From positions 3,257,859 to 3,321,858 of the forward strand of contig JAHWDD010000008.1 in NCBI GenBank assembly GCA_023897205.1: a DNA stretch of 64,000 nt, written 5' to 3'. Source of the stretch: Exophiala sp. HKRS030. Taxonomy: Eukaryota; Ascomycota; Eurotiomycetes; Chaetothyriales; Herpotrichiellaceae. A program made the translations under genes and the position numbers. Position 1 is the stretch's first letter. The number at the start of each line of letters is the position of its first letter. The notes under the pieces were generated by a model. It worked only from the letters and a program-made list of their open reading frames with translations, made no database searches and had not been told where the DNA came from. This document shows positions 1-11,827 of this stretch, piece by piece.

Positions 1-2338
1 CGACGGTGGAAAGGCGATGAGCAATGACAAAGGTGGTTCTTCGGTTGGTGAGGTTATGTAAGGCAGTTTGAATCTTCGACTCGGTGATGGTGTCAATGGC
101 CGAAGTCGCCTCGTCCAGAAGGACAATTTTGGGCCTTTTCAACAAGACTCGAGCGATCGAAAGACGCTGCATCTCACCACCCGACAGCTTGATCCCACGC
201 TCGCCGACTTTTGTGTGGTATCCTTGACTGAAAGTGAGAATCTTGTCGTGGATGGCTGCAGCCCTACATGCTTCAAAGACCTCCTCATCAGTCGCATCCA
301 ATCGTGCATAGCGAACATTGTCCAAGACGGTCGTATTGAAAAGGACCGTCTCTTGTGGCACGACGCCAAAGACTTCCCTCAAGGAATCCTGGGTGACATG
401 TCGAACGTCCTGTCCGTCGATCAGAATCCTGCCGGAATTGACATCGTAGAAGCGCATGAGCAGTTTCAGGATTGTCGATTTGCCACTTCCTGTCTCTCCT
501 ATCAGGGCAATCTTCTGACCCGGCAATGCTTGAAAGCTGAAATGATCCAACGCCAACCTGTCCTTGTGGTATCCGAATCCAACATCATCGAATTCGACTT
601 TGCCTGCGCTGACATCAATCCGCCTCGCCCCTTCAATATCTTGGACCGTCGGAGTTGATTTGAAGAGTTGCAAGAGTCTCTCGGCGTCGATCAGGTCGGT
701 TGTCAATTGGCGGTAGCTGTGACCCATCACCATGAGTGGCATAGTGATGGTGTACCAGTAACTTTCCACCGCGATCACGGTCCCAATCGCTGCTAGTCCT
801 TGTGACACTCGATGAGCGGCGAGGAGGATGACACCAATCTTCCCAGCCTGTTCGCAGAATTCTTGTGCTCCATAAAGGTAGATATAACTGTCATTACTGC
901 GGAGATCAGCTTCGGCGATTCCTTTTAGGACCCTGGAAAGCCGGGCCTTTTCGTAGCCTCTTCGATTGAAGTACGACACGATGGGCCAGTGGCTGATGGT
1001 CTCGTACAGGATTTTGCTCTGGTCGCGTTCCCGTGCAGAGAGGTCTCTTCGGGAGGCGTTGACGAAAATGGTGATGTACGCTGTGAGGAAAGTGAAAGCA
1101 ACGGCGACCGCCAGAACCAGAAGCACAGCATACCCATCAAGAAGGTACGCCACATACCAAAGGGCAATGAAAACATCCAGCACCCCGGGGACCACCTCCA
1201 AGACAACAATCTGAAGCAAGGAATTCAAAGAAGTTGCCTGGTCGAGGGCCTTGATGATCTCCCCAGAATCCTTTTCATCGTGAAAATCCATCGAGAGACG
1301 CATGACATGGTCAAAGGCAGCGACCACTAGCCTCTGGAATGACCACATGGAGATGCGTCGCTCAATCATCTGGTTCAGAGCCCCGAAGCCTGTGGAGTCC
1401 GCGGCCAAAAGTCCGAAGAGCCCGTACAGACCGACGTCCAACCACGGGATCCTTCGCTCGGCCGTGAGCCTGTTGATGATTATTCCTAGCTGTCTCGGGG
1501 CCAGGACATTCAAGGCTCTGGTAAGTAGGATGTTGACAATCAAAACAAGGATAGCCAGGGTCAGTCGGGTATTGCCTGAAGGCCAAATATATTGCCAGAA
1601 AATGCCAAATTCTTTCAGATAACCAACCCAGCCTCCGGAGCTCTTCAGCCTCTTCTGCTGAATCTCCTTCAGTTCTCTATCCGACTCGTCATCGTCATCA
1701 CTGTCCGACTCATATCCAGAAATCGTGTCGCTGTCCGAAGACCTGTCGGTTTTTGAGTAGGATGGGTTCGTATTCTGCTGTGTCGCCTCGGAGGACCAAG
1801 ATGGCGACATCAATGGTCTTGTCTCGTCTGTGTCATCCGCGTCGTCCCTCGGTGCTGACTGGCATCTACCCGAAGCCAGGCCAAGAACCGAGAGACCGGC
1901 CATGAGAACGAGTGAAAATATCTGGACAGCAAGACTTGGCCAGTACAACTGTGAAGTGGTGAGAGAAAGGCCGGTGTAGGTTATTTCCAGAACAAGTGTC
2001 AAGACCCATGCCGGGAGATAATGTCGCGAAATTGGAGATGGGGTTTGGGCTAGGCTCAGAGACAGCGTCGTCCATAGCAAAACTTCCGCAAGCATATGAA
2101 TGTGGGCATCTTTGCGGAACTCGACACCTGGAAGTACCTCAAGGACGGATTGAGTCAGATAGGCGACCGCTATGGTCCAGCTGAGCCAAAGCGCTGGCCC
2201 TCGCCATAATCTGTGCCGCTGCTCTTCATTGATGCTCGTGGCCTGACAAGCAAAGTAGATATTAAAACCGATAAAACATACTGCAGAAAGAATTGGCGAT
2301 GCATAGCGAAAGACAGTGAGTACTAGGCCGGCCGACAT
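1..2338 (-). CDS. Half-size ABC transporter, HMT1/ABCB6-like (3' end cut by window edge)
   Basis: One open frame starts at the ATG at 2338 and runs off the window at base 1, giving about 779 residues. It begins with a hydrophobic N-terminal region of several membrane segments (TMD0-like), then an Asp/Ser-rich acidic linker near residues 190-230, a six-helix ABC core and a nucleotide-binding domain. Visible motifs are Walker A GETGSGKST (about 614-622), signature LSGGE (about 718-722), Walker B IVLLDE (about 738-743) and the H-loop AHRLST at the edge, so only a short C-terminal tail is missing. This order (TMD0, one core, one NBD) is typical of the HMT1/ABCB6/ATM1 group, whose members are vacuolar or mitochondrial exporters of glutathione or phytochelatin conjugates. 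Substrate and membrane are inferred from the family. I saw no intron in the part present. Confidence 0.9.
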   Translation of the reverse strand, partial: MSAGLVLTVFRYASPILSAVCFIGFNIYFACQATSINEEQRHRLWRGPALWLSWTIAVAYLTQSVLEVLPGVEFRKDAHIHMLAEVLLWTTLSLSLAQTPSPISRHYLPAWVLTLVLEITYTGLSLTTSQLYWPSLAVQIFSLVLMAGLSVLGLASGRCQSAPRDDADDTDETRPLMSPSWSSEATQQNTNPSYSKTDRSSDSDTISGYESDSDDDDESDRELKEIQQKRLKSSGGWVGYLKEFGIFWQYIWPSGNTRLTLAILVLIVNILLTRALNVLAPRQLGIIINRLTAERRIPWLDVGLYGLFGLLAADSTGFGALNQMIERRISMWSFQRLVVAAFDHVMRLSMDFHDEKDSGEIIKALDQATSLNSLLQIVVLEVVPGVLDVFIALWYVAYLLDGYAVLLVLAVAVAFTFLTAYITIFVNASRRDLSARERDQSKILYETISHWPIVSYFNRRGYEKARLSRVLKGIAEADLRSNDSYIYLYGAQEFCEQAGKIGVILLAAHRVSQGLAAIGTVIAVESYWYTITMPLMVMGHSYRQLTTDLIDAERLLQLFKSTPTVQDIEGARRIDVSAGKVEFDDVGFGYHKDRLALDHFSFQALPGQKIALIGETGSGKSTILKLLMRFYDVNSGRILIDGQDVRHVTQDSLREVFGVVPQETVLFNTTVLDNVRYARLDATDEEVFEACRAAAIHDKILTFSQGYHTKVGERGIKLSGGEMQRLSIARVLLKRPKIVLLDEATSAIDTITESKIQTALHNLTNRRTTFVIAHRLSTV

Positions 2339-3250
2339 GATGTGCTGTAAAAGAGCTCAGAATGAAAACGCTAACGTCGATATGCAAAATAGCGATATGC
2401 AAAACAGCGGAGGTTTTAGAAGCCAAGTAAAAAAGCTGGAGAAAAAAAGAGGTCCAAGTATCATGACATCCGATGAAGACATGTTATACAATAATACTGT
2501 GCTGGAGTGTGTGTAGCAAAAGCGACCCTCCTGTGCCGAGATGAATGACGACCGACGCCCCTGACATCAACCGCCACATGTGAAAACGCTGTGGCCTTAT
2601 ACAGTGACTCACCGGTGGCTTTTTAGCCGTGTTCGTAGGGGCAACGAAGGGCTGAGTTTTCAGCCTAACCATGATCTTTGACTCCCAGCCTTGTACGTTT
2701 TAACAACCGGCCTGGACAATTGGGGGAATAAATGCTCTGAGCGTGCTCAATTCAGAAAAATTACCAGTGGTGACGCGTTAAGGATTTTTGGGTAAGGCCA
2801 GTGCGTCCCACCACAATCACCTCTTATTACATATGTGCGCGTACCGTATTTCTTTGTGCACCGGTTGGAAAGCCTGGAAGGTGGCGGCGAAGCGCCTGGA
2901 CTCATGAAATATTAGGCTCTCGGAGCTTGCGCCTCCTAGGCCAAAAAAATCGAACATCCCTGCAGATCCCGCCTGTAGATGATTTGCTGGTCTCCTCTGG
3001 GCTGCTCGTATTGGCGGTCTACATCCCGTTTCACTTGACCTCATGCGGTAATAATAGCCCTCACGAGTCAGAGGCAGCTCGTAATAATCCCTTATCAAAG
3101 GTGTTGATTGGGATTCGGAATGATGACATCCTTCATTGAAGATATCAGTTGTCATACGAGGGGGGCAAGTTTAGATTTTGAAAAGATAGCAAATGTGGTT
3201 TCTCTTGCCTTGTTCTACCCAGATACGGATCCCCATCATACTGTACATTT
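2339..3250. other. Intergenic region upstream of the ABC gene
   Basis: About 0.9 kb between the ABC transporter start and the 3' end of the S41 peptidase. It should hold the ABC promoter and the peptidase terminator. The short open frames here overlap one another on both strands and show no protein-like composition. Apart from the short repeat near 2378-2404 I see nothing further. Confidence 0.5.
2378..2404. repeat. Two-copy short direct repeat upstream of the ABC gene
   Basis: CGATATGCAAAA occurs at 2378-2389 and again at 2393-2404, a 15-bp period, 40-66 bp upstream of the ABC transporter ATG. It could be a 5'UTR or promoter element. No function is known. Confidence 0.4.
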
Positions 3251-5773
3251 TCAGAACGCCACCAGGGCCGCAAATACAGCAACGCACAGGGCATAAATGC
3301 CGTCAACGTGAAATGTAGCCGCACCGTTCGCTTTGCTGCCATCGCCGGACCCTGTCCCATCTTGACTGCTACTGTTCTGGCTGTCAGTGCCGCCCGTGAC
3401 GTCCGGAATGAAATCGGTGACGTTGGTAGGATTGCCATCATTGAACAGCGTGGCGTTGCCACTCAAGCTGCTCTTGTGATTAGTGCTGCCGTCGACACAC
3501 AGTGAGTAGGGCTTAGTGCCGTTTGTGCCAAACGCTTGCCCTGCTACGGTGGCCCAGATGGAACCCACGCTTGACACGTGCTCGGGTGTGTAAAAGAGAC
3601 GGCAGTCGGCAGCTTCGTACACGAACTGCAACGGTGTGTAGCTGGTGTCTCCCTCCGCGATGTTGTTGCGCATGTTGAACGAGATCTCATTGGTCTTTTC
3701 GCCGCCGCTTGCAGTCCTCAAGGTCACGTAGTCACCGAGATTGTAGATGGTCTCGAGCGAGGTTCCCTTCATGGCATCCAGTGTGGCATTGTCCGCCACT
3801 TCATAGGCGAGATTGGTGATTGCGATGAGGTTGCTGAAGTAGATCACTTGGCTACCTTTGACTTGCCCAAGGGTCTGCATTGGCCCCGTCTGCGATCGCC
3901 CGCCAATAGCGATTGACTTGACTTTGCCCTGCCACTTCAGGAAGTGTGTGAGCAGGGTGCAGGTGGAACCGCAGTTTCCATCGGTGAGGACAATCATGTT
4001 CTCTGGCTCAAACGGCTGCGGAGCGAGGTTGCTCTCGTTGGCGTACCCAGAAATTACGATCGCGCTGAATGATTCATCGTACTCGGGATCCGAGAGATTG
4101 TAACGATTCAAGTTGGTAGACTGGCCGTGGCCGGGGACCTGGACAGGGCCGTAGTAGTCGTCGAAAGATGAAAACGCCTGGAGGGAGTCGTTGAGGTATG
4201 TCTCCGCGGCGAAGACAGTAGTCCCACCCATATCACCAAAATTGGTATAGTTGTCAGGCTGCTCGTGCAGAGCCTCGGTGGACAGATTCGTGATCACTCT
4301 GCCGAGCAACTCAAACCCTTCGTGGGCTCGAGAATTCGATGCACCGTAGGGTATCAACGAAGGGAATAATTGTTTGAAAGTATCATAACCAAGTCCAACG
4401 CTGCCTCCACCATTGCCCGACAAGTCTATGATGAGATTTCTCTTCTTTTGTTGACGACAAATATCAAGGTAGTCGGTTAGAGAGTTTTGGAAGCTCGAGG
4501 CTGCAGTTTCAGACATTTGACGGAGGGCCAAAACAGCGAGGTCTTCAAACCCTGGATCGTCAAAGACATACCCAGATAGCGAACCATCCTCCGAGATGAC
4601 AGTGGGGGTTGGGTAGTGATCAATTTGTGTGATTTTAGTGGCACTATCACTGGCACTCGCACTTGCAGTGGCAGTGGGTGTTGCCGACTCGACTGATGCT
4701 GTGGCCGACGCGGATGACCGGGCATCTTTCTCGGTAGCGTTCAAGAATTTTTGATAGAAACTGTCACCATCCACAATGCCCGTGAAGTTTGCATTCACCA
4801 GTGCGAAATTGTCCTTCTCCACGCCGGTGCCATTCTCATATGTGAGTGATGTTGACGGACCAGGATAGAAGAGCAACATCCCTGTGAAAGTCCCGAGGCT
4901 TGGGCCGGAGTTCTCTCCGCTGTTGAAAGAGTAGAAGAAGTTATTGTAGATCGCATCCGGATCTTGTGGACCACCAATCATACTTTTGTTGCTGCCAATG
5001 GCCAAGGCATACTCAGCAGCGTCGGCACCGTTGATGGAGGCTACCGCTGGTGGGTTTGGACCACCAGATAGGTAATCTCGAACGTCAGCTACAGGTCCTG
5101 TTAGCCGGCGCCTAGAGATGTACATGTCTCGACGTACCTAGAAAATAAATGCGAGGAAGCCGAGATCCATCCATGGAAACTGAAACAAGAGGACCGAATT
5201 GCGACTGGTAGCTGAAGATACTCAATCCGTCGGGCACAAAAGCCAAATGGCCGTCATGAGCACTCGCCAGAATCAAGGTAAGGTTGCCTTCAAACTCCAT
5301 CTCCTTTTGAATTGCTCCAGATTTCACCGAGCTTCGCAGTGCAGCCAGCTTTTCTGTGAGGTTAACCGCGGCCATGGGATATCCGTCTGGGGGCGAAGCC
5401 AAGAACTCTAGAGTCGACTGGAATTCAAGCATCGCGGCGAGCCCATCGATCAGCTTCACGGCATCTTCCTGGACCACAGGCACGGAGGCAGCACAATCGT
5501 GCGCGAGACTGGCAGCGAGGAGAGGTCCAATGGTTGCTCGTACTGTCAGCCCTTGTCCATGAAACCACACGGGAAGAGCACTGTACCAGACGGAGAAGTT
5601 GATGCATAGGAAGCTTGAATGCTGCTCACTTGGGCGCAGGCTGGCAAAGTTCCAGACGCAGTCGCTATGCTCGGCGTATTGGCGGCGGTTGAAGCCAATA
5701 CTGAGGATGTCTGCTGACCTTTGGCAACAAAGCCAAGGGCTAAGAGAGATACAGCTGCTCTCGGCGAGATCAT
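3251..5773 (-). CDS. Secreted/GPI-type S41 family peptidase (CPAF-like)
   Basis: Three exons give 809 residues: 5773-5587, 5542-5138 and 5088-3251. Intron 2 (5137-5089) has GTACGT, a GCTAAC branch point and TAG. Intron 1 (5586-5543) is only 44 nt but is the only choice found that keeps the frame. The protein starts with a signal peptide (SLLALGFVAKG), then an N-terminal region resembling the fungal CPAF-like group, an S/T/A-rich insert, and a C-terminal S41 fold. The nucleophile motif DGNCGSTC is encoded near 3958-3985, and LIIDLSGNGGG precedes it. The last residues form a hydrophobic segment after a Ser/Gly-rich stretch, as in a GPI anchor signal. The likely role is extracellular or cell-wall-bound proteolysis. 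The family call is firm; the substrate is unknown. Confidence 0.85.
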
Positions 5774-8530
5774 CTTGCTCTGCGTAATCTCAAATTCTCT
5801 CAAAATACTTTGATGCCAAGGAAATGAGAGAAAACGCAGAAACACAAGATATCAGATTGAAACTCAGGATGAATATCTGTCTGGGGAGCTGAGGTATTTA
5901 AGATAATCCATGACCAGCTATCCTGCCTTTTTCGCATGTCTGGTCGCAGCCAGATTCCCGTGGACCTGGGGATGTGGGTTCGCGGTGTTTGAGTTGAGAG
6001 ACATCGGCCACCAACGAGGCCGACGATAGGTTGGTAGAAGTTTGGGGGCCATCGTTTGGGATGATCCAGGGTCACTTCGCTGCTGGGTAGTGGTACTCCT
6101 ACCTGCACAGGATAGAGAAGGAAGAGGTAGTAATAGATATTTCCATGAAGATCGTCGTGGTCGGAGACCCCAGAGCGGCCTTCCGCATTTCCTAAATAGG
6201 TGCCTCCGTAGAGAGATGTGGGATCGTTCAGTACATCAGCCACTCGTAGACGCTTGATTGGGGCGTAGAGCATACAATAGGTAATGAGACGGGGTACAGA
6301 GTTTGGAACAATATCATAAGGATTCTAAGAGAACTATCCAGGTACCATTATACTCGACGTGGGCTCGTGGCGTTGTCGTGAGATATTAGTGCAACAGCAA
6401 AAACCATCATGGTTGTTAGTCATGGCTGACTGGTCCTTGTCTCGGCAAGAGTACCCCGATGCTCTCAAACGACATCCTTGGCGGGTACACCCTGTGCTGT
6501 CCTGTTAATGTCCTCATCGACTCAGATTTCTCGTTTGCTGACAGCTGCGGAACCTCTTCTGCACGTTGGACAGACTAAATTGAGGTGCACTCAGGTCAAG
6601 AATGCCGAAGCCGATCAGACCTAGATTAAATATTGTACTTGGCAACTACTTAGTAAAGAGTGGGCTGATGACCGCATCGGCTGGTCTCTAGAGAAAAGCT
6701 TCAGCAATCCTTTTCCTTGCTTCTGCAGGTGGATATCACATCCTCCGCCCGTGATGGGGAAATTAACCAGACGACATCTATCCACTCAAAGTAAAAGAGA
6801 CGAATTAGGCGTCTAGATTGCCGACGATTGTAGATGCTGACGCCGGAGGAAACACTGTTGTCCGACGGGTATCGATGACGTCCAGGAGCAACGCCTCGAG
6901 ATGGTGGGAGTTATCCGCAGCAATGGTTCAGAAGGCCGAAGGTAAGGAAACGTATAACACACGGCGTGTATATTTATGATGTTGCACTCTATCGATATGA
7001 ACAATGGCACCAGTTGATTTAACTCAGATCTCAATCCAAGAGCTTGAGTCTTCCAGTCTTCTTTGGATCTCCTACCTAGCTATCTTCTATGTTTCTGGTC
7101 TCGAAACTCCTCCAGAACCTCTAGTTTCTCGCTTCACCGCACCTGTTCTTTGCGAGCTTCGGTTTGAGCTGTAGTAAGGGCTTTGCTTCGGCCCACTCTG
7201 GCATTCCTGCCTAACCTTGATTGGACGCCCTTTGCTTACACAACGGCCAAATCCGGAGTAGGCATTGGGATTGTATCATTATGAGGCCGCGCAAAACGTG
7301 GAAGTAGAAATCTGGTACGGTTGGAGATGAACTGGTCCTGTGTGAGACGGAGGCTCGGTGAACAGAGCTTTTGAGCTATATCCTCCGCGTATCTGCGACA
7401 AAGAATCCGCAATATTCACAATAACAGATCTTACCCTGTTCTGGCCGAAAGTCGTGTCCAATTAATGTCGTCCCCCAGATCAGCAGCCCAGCAACAGCTT
7501 ATCGAAACGGGAAGGTGAAAATACCAAGGCCAGGATAGTAACCGGGTTAGCCGTAATCAACGGCGCGTTCGAGTCGTTTAGCCGATGGTTCCTTTTCCTG
7601 GCTGATAGAATTCTTCCAGATGAAGAATCACAAGTTCGGCTCATGGCGGTCCATCCTCGCTTTCAGGCCGGTGTGCGGATGGCTGCCATGCAGAAACATC
7701 TGGCGATCATGGATGTGGTGATGGGTGGAGTATTGGTCACCGGTAGTGGTAGAGCTCGATGCGGCGGCTTAGTCACTGAAGGAAGATTAGAAACATGTCG
7801 TAACACCATCGGGTCAAATCCTACCATCTGTCTGTGGTCTAGACCCCATTGGATGGAACGGTCCATTCGGTTGGATAAACGCTGTCATGATGGGAAGTCT
7901 CTTGGGAAGACCCAGTTATACCGACGCCGGAGCCACATAAAATATGGATATAGTTGCGAAGCAGTGCATTCCGCCATGCTACTCTTCTCCAAGCCTGGAG
8001 TCGTCTGGATTTGCACAGCTCAAACACTCGCATGGTATTCGCCCTCGGCAGGTTTTTCATATCCCGATGCTATAGCCAATACCCTCCGTTCGGCTGTTGA
8101 AGCAGGCCAGTACCATTGCCATCTTGACACGCCGTACCGATGTGGTAAACTTGCACTAGCAGTGATTCAAAGGCCTGTCTTGCTCGGAATGTCGATGAGA
8201 CCAGACCCTGGCTAGTGCTCCGGCGTTACACCCCCGTTCTTTGGGTATTCTTTGCTCAAAAGTTCCTGCCATATCTTCCTTGAGTGATCCAATGAATGGC
8301 AGTATCATAGTTGTATCCAGGCTCTGAGGTCTGTCACCGCGATCGCTGCGAGTTGCCATGGCAGCGCATGCAGTGACGGCCAAGTAGAAGAGACTCGACC
8401 AAGGAGAAAGTGTGCCTCAGACTGTATCCGATCACCTAGCGGAATTGGGTGATTATTTTGGATGTCGATGGTATAAGAAGAGCTGCTTAAATAATTATAT
8501 TCACTTTCTCTTGACGGGTGACGGCATTCA
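5774..8530. other. Long gene-poor interval
   Basis: About 2.7 kb without a gene I can defend. A 157-codon frame on the minus strand (6273-5800) runs through the promoter of the S41 gene and is not protein-like. A 190-codon frame on the plus strand (7643-8215) continues open upstream to about 7500, and part of it reads somewhat like coding sequence, but I do not recognise it and see no supporting introns. The interval could hold a decayed gene. No RNA gene or clear repeat was found. Confidence 0.4.
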
Positions 8531-9358
8531 TCAGTGTACGTCCACACAGGCGTTGAAAGGCAAAAGTTTCTTCCGCGATGAAGGCGTGCTTTGCCTTGGG
8601 CGTATGCGCTTTGGGCCGTAGTCTGCCTTTCGCCAATCCCTCGAGAATAGTTGGAGTGTGCTGTTCGTTGCGGCCAGCCTTGCCTTTTTTACATCGCCCT
8701 CACCCATGTCTTCGACATCGCTACGTTTCCTTTTGGAAAAACTCGGCATGAAACCGTCATCTGCTGGAGCGGAATGTGACGTAGGAGGGCTTTTTGAAAG
8801 TGCAGGAATTCCAAAGCGTGATGTCTGAGTTGAAAAGGTCTTCATAAAGGTCATCTTGGCTGCATACTGTTCGTAGTTCTCTGGCGCACCAGACTTTATC
8901 CGTTTCGCAGTAGTATCTTCTTCTGGACCGTCGATATCGGGAACTGTAGTTTCGGACGACTCGGGGTCACTACAACTTTCACTTTCGCCGCTTGTAAAAC
9001 TGCTGATGGAGCCAGGTGTAGGAGTTTGACCCTGCAGAAACCTGGCTTCTCCCTTTTCTAAGTCGAGAGGATGTGTGCAAGTCCAGATCTGAGATAAAAC
9101 CGGATCCCGGCGAGCCCAAGCCGGCGAGGCCAAGGACAGGCCTTGCTCGCAATCTTTTGTATTTTCGCACCCCCAGACATCCTCTTCTCTGGAGCCAGAG
9201 GAGACTGAGTGCGAGAGAAACTGCCGTAATCGCAGGCTGGTGCGCGCAAGGATTGTAGGTATGAGGGCTTGGTAGGATTCGTCTATTGTTGGAGGCGGCG
9301 TCGCCAATCTTGTGGTATCCAAGCACAATGGAGGAGGGGATTGATCCATGCAGTGCAT
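8531..9358 (-). CDS. Hypothetical basic, disordered protein
   Basis: A single-exon frame of 275 residues with ATG at 9358; a second Met at residue 4 is an alternative start. It is rich in Ser, Pro and acidic residues in the middle. The C-terminal third has basic clusters such as KRKRS and KKAR that look like nuclear localisation signals. I recognise no domain or enzyme motif. It is divergent from the FHA-kinase gene with about 280 bp between the starts, so the two may share a promoter. Composition and length favour a real gene over chance, but the function is unknown. Confidence 0.5.
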   Translation of the reverse strand: MHCMDQSPPPLCLDTTRLATPPPTIDESYQALIPTILARTSLRLRQFLSHSVSSGSREEDVWGCENTKDCEQGLSLASPAWARRDPVLSQIWTCTHPLDLEKGEARFLQGQTPTPGSISSFTSGESESCSDPESSETTVPDIDGPEEDTTAKRIKSGAPENYEQYAAKMTFMKTFSTQTSRFGIPALSKSPPTSHSAPADDGFMPSFSKRKRSDVEDMGEGDVKKARLAATNSTLQLFSRDWRKADYGPKRIRPRQSTPSSRKKLLPFNACVDVH

Positions 9359-9642
9359 GGCGCACTCTTCAATCGCTTAGCGATATGTCATTGGTACCTC
9401 GAGGATGGATTCATCACGATCATGGCGATGGTGATGGTGATGGATGTCCCCAAGACTGCGCTTTATGTGTCGTGGTTGGGAGAGTGGCAATGGCTCTTGT
9501 GAAGAGCACAGAGAGCCAAGGCGCAGTTATCCACGTGATCTTGCTGGTTGCAATATATAATTTCGTATTTGGTTTCCAAGTTCCGCCGTATACAACGTGC
9601 TCAGCCATCTGGCGTTGGCTTAGCCTTTCTTACACTACGTGG

Positions 9643-11375
9643 ATGAACCAGAGTACGAGGTCAAATATGGCCAATACAGAAACCTCTACTTGTACACCTG
9701 ATCGTGATACTGCTTCTGCAAGTCCGCCTCCTTTGGGACCATTTGCTAGCTTGGTCCCATTGAACAGAGATGCACGCGAGAGGTTTTCTTCCGCCGTTCA
9801 GACCATCCTCGACAATCCTGATCAGTGGGAACGTGCCAGAAACAATCTCAGGTGGGAGCACAATCGGCATGAGTCGGTGAGCACAAACAGTGTCTTCTCC
9901 GATGCAGAAGATGTCGCTCAAGAAACCACCGTTTATGCGCATCCTGCGTATATCGGAGAGTATTTGTTCCAGTTGGACCATCCTCCTCGGCAGGGTGCAT
10001 GGATCCTCGGCGATGGACGAGGCTCATTTCGTACTGATGTCGACTTCCTCTTGACAGCGCCGCATACTTCGCGTGCTATAGCAGGCAGACATGCCCTGAT
10101 CTACCATGACAAGAGGACTAGGCGCCTTCTACTTAGAGCCAACCACAAAGTCATTGCACCATCCCCAAGCAATCCCGGCACTTCGATAATGCTCAACAGG
10201 AAATCTGATCCTCAGACAATGGAACTAGTGCGCCGTCACGAACTGAGAATTGGGACATGCACCTATCTCTTTGATTATACGGACGCCGCAACTTCCACAC
10301 AGTACTCCGTGCGCCTCGGCGATTTCATGCGTAAAATTTATGGCGAACAGTGGCAAGGGATCAATTCTCTGACTCCAGGCCTTCTTAGCGTTACACCTGA
10401 CGAACAATCGATGCGCTTTGGCAAGTACAGCTGGCCCATTGGCGCCTTTGCGGAGGGTACATTCGGCCAAGTAGTCGCCGGAACAACCATCAGTGGAGAA
10501 GCCATTGCCGTAAAAAGGTTGAAGTTTCCGAACGGTAACGACCTTGCAAAAATTCAGAAAGTTATGGCACATCTCCAGGGCCATGTATGTTCTTTTCATG
10601 AATATGAATATTTGTAATCGTAATTGACCTGGTGCAGCCTCATATTGTACAGCTACTCGACTGCTTTGCTAACTCCGATGCAAAGATTCCCGAAGCCTAC
10701 TGTTTCTACCGACCATTTTGCATAGGCACTTTGATAGATGTCTACCGTGCTAATATTCCTCTACAGTCTTTCATAAGGCTCACTCACCAATACTTTGCGG
10801 CCCTGGCATATATGCACGAAGAGAGACATACTATGCATCGTGACATCAAACCTTCCAATCTTGGCGTCCAGCATCTTGAACCTAGCCACGGTGTTCTACT
10901 TGATCTGGACGATGCTATAGCTGCCGAGTCTTCGACGGATCATCAAAAAGGAACCATCGCTTATCTTTCACCAGAAGTAGTGGCCATGAAAGACCCAAGT
11001 CTCAAAATCGAATTTTCCACGAAATGGGGGGTCGAGTTCACGGAAAGTTACGGCCCAGAAAACGATAATTGGGCTCTAGCAATGTCTATATATCATGTAT
11101 ATTTTCGGAAGATCCACAGGACACTAACCACACCGCAACTGGTGGAGTTTATCAGAGAAGATATACAACGCGAGTCAGAAGCAAACTCTTCCTTTGCACC
11201 CCTTGGCGACGTTCTTTTGGCTTTACTTGTTGTCGATCGCAGCCAACGAATGTCGGCGTCTATGGTGGCACGAGAGCTGTTGCTTGTTCTTGAAGCAGGT
11301 CAAAAGCGAGGTATCTCAGAAGCATCTGACAACAACGAGGATACGTCAGCCAAGATGCTATCCAGTCGCCCGTAG
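9643..11375 (+). CDS. FHA-domain protein kinase-like protein
   Basis: Two exons (9643-10584 and 10638-11375) give 559 residues. The 53-nt intron (GTATGT..GCAG) joins LQGH to PHIVQLLD, which restores the kinase frame. An FHA-like region lies at about 115-215, with GRGSFRTDVD and a later Ser/His-containing stretch. The kinase domain follows: glycine loop IGAFAEGTFGQVVAG (266-280), lysine in IAVKRL (K291), catalytic loop HRDIKPSN (381-388) and a GTIAYLSPE activation segment (419-427). The metal-binding DFG is replaced by DLD (403-405), with the first Asp kept. FHA domains bind phosphothreonine, so a role in checkpoint-like signalling is possible. ATG at 9643 was preferred because the open frame further upstream overlaps the divergent gene; 9667 is also possible. 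Confidence 0.85.
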
Positions 11376-11827
11376 ACTTGGTCTGTCATTCGAATTTTGG
11401 CCACTGCAATGAGCGATGGTCATTAATATAGACAGTAGATAGGCAGAACCGAATGTTTTGATGACGCACTTCAGTACTGATGACTAAACCCAACCACAGG
11501 AGCCACCAGCCCTCTCGTTGTTGTTTCGCTTAATCATCATGTGCAAGTTTCTCCGAGATGTGGCGTTGGCTCGTGTGCGATCGCTGACCAATCCTGCCCC
11601 CGTGTGAATCAAGGCGACGAGATCACCTTTTCTTCGCCATAGACTGAAGGTAGCAGATAAATTCATGAAAGGGCATTTCGCCGGCATTCATCTTTCCCAC
11701 CAGCAAGGAAACACAGCACACCTTGGGCAGAGGCCGAGCATGACTTCGACAAGATGAGCTAGCCAAAAGACAAACGCCTAGCAGTACCCACGATCTGGCG
11801 GGTGCTGTTGGTCTACAAGAATCCGCA
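11376..11827. other. Intergenic region
   Basis: About 450 bp between the kinase stop and the Zn2Cys6 gene start. It should hold the kinase terminator and the promoter of the next gene. Only overlapping antisense open frames are present, and I see no structured element. Confidence 0.5.

Noticed and set aside
5800..6273. 157-codon frame on the minus strand upstream of the S41 peptidase
   Set aside because: It overlaps the likely promoter and start of the peptidase in a different frame and has no domain-like sequence.
7643..8215. 190-codon frame on the plus strand
   Set aside because: No recognisable family, no supporting exons, and a competing set of antisense frames. Noted in the interval entry only.
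9286..9642. N-terminal extension of the FHA-kinase frame
   Set aside because: It overlaps the 5' end of the divergent gene and reads as non-conserved sequence; a start at 9643 or 9667 is more likely.
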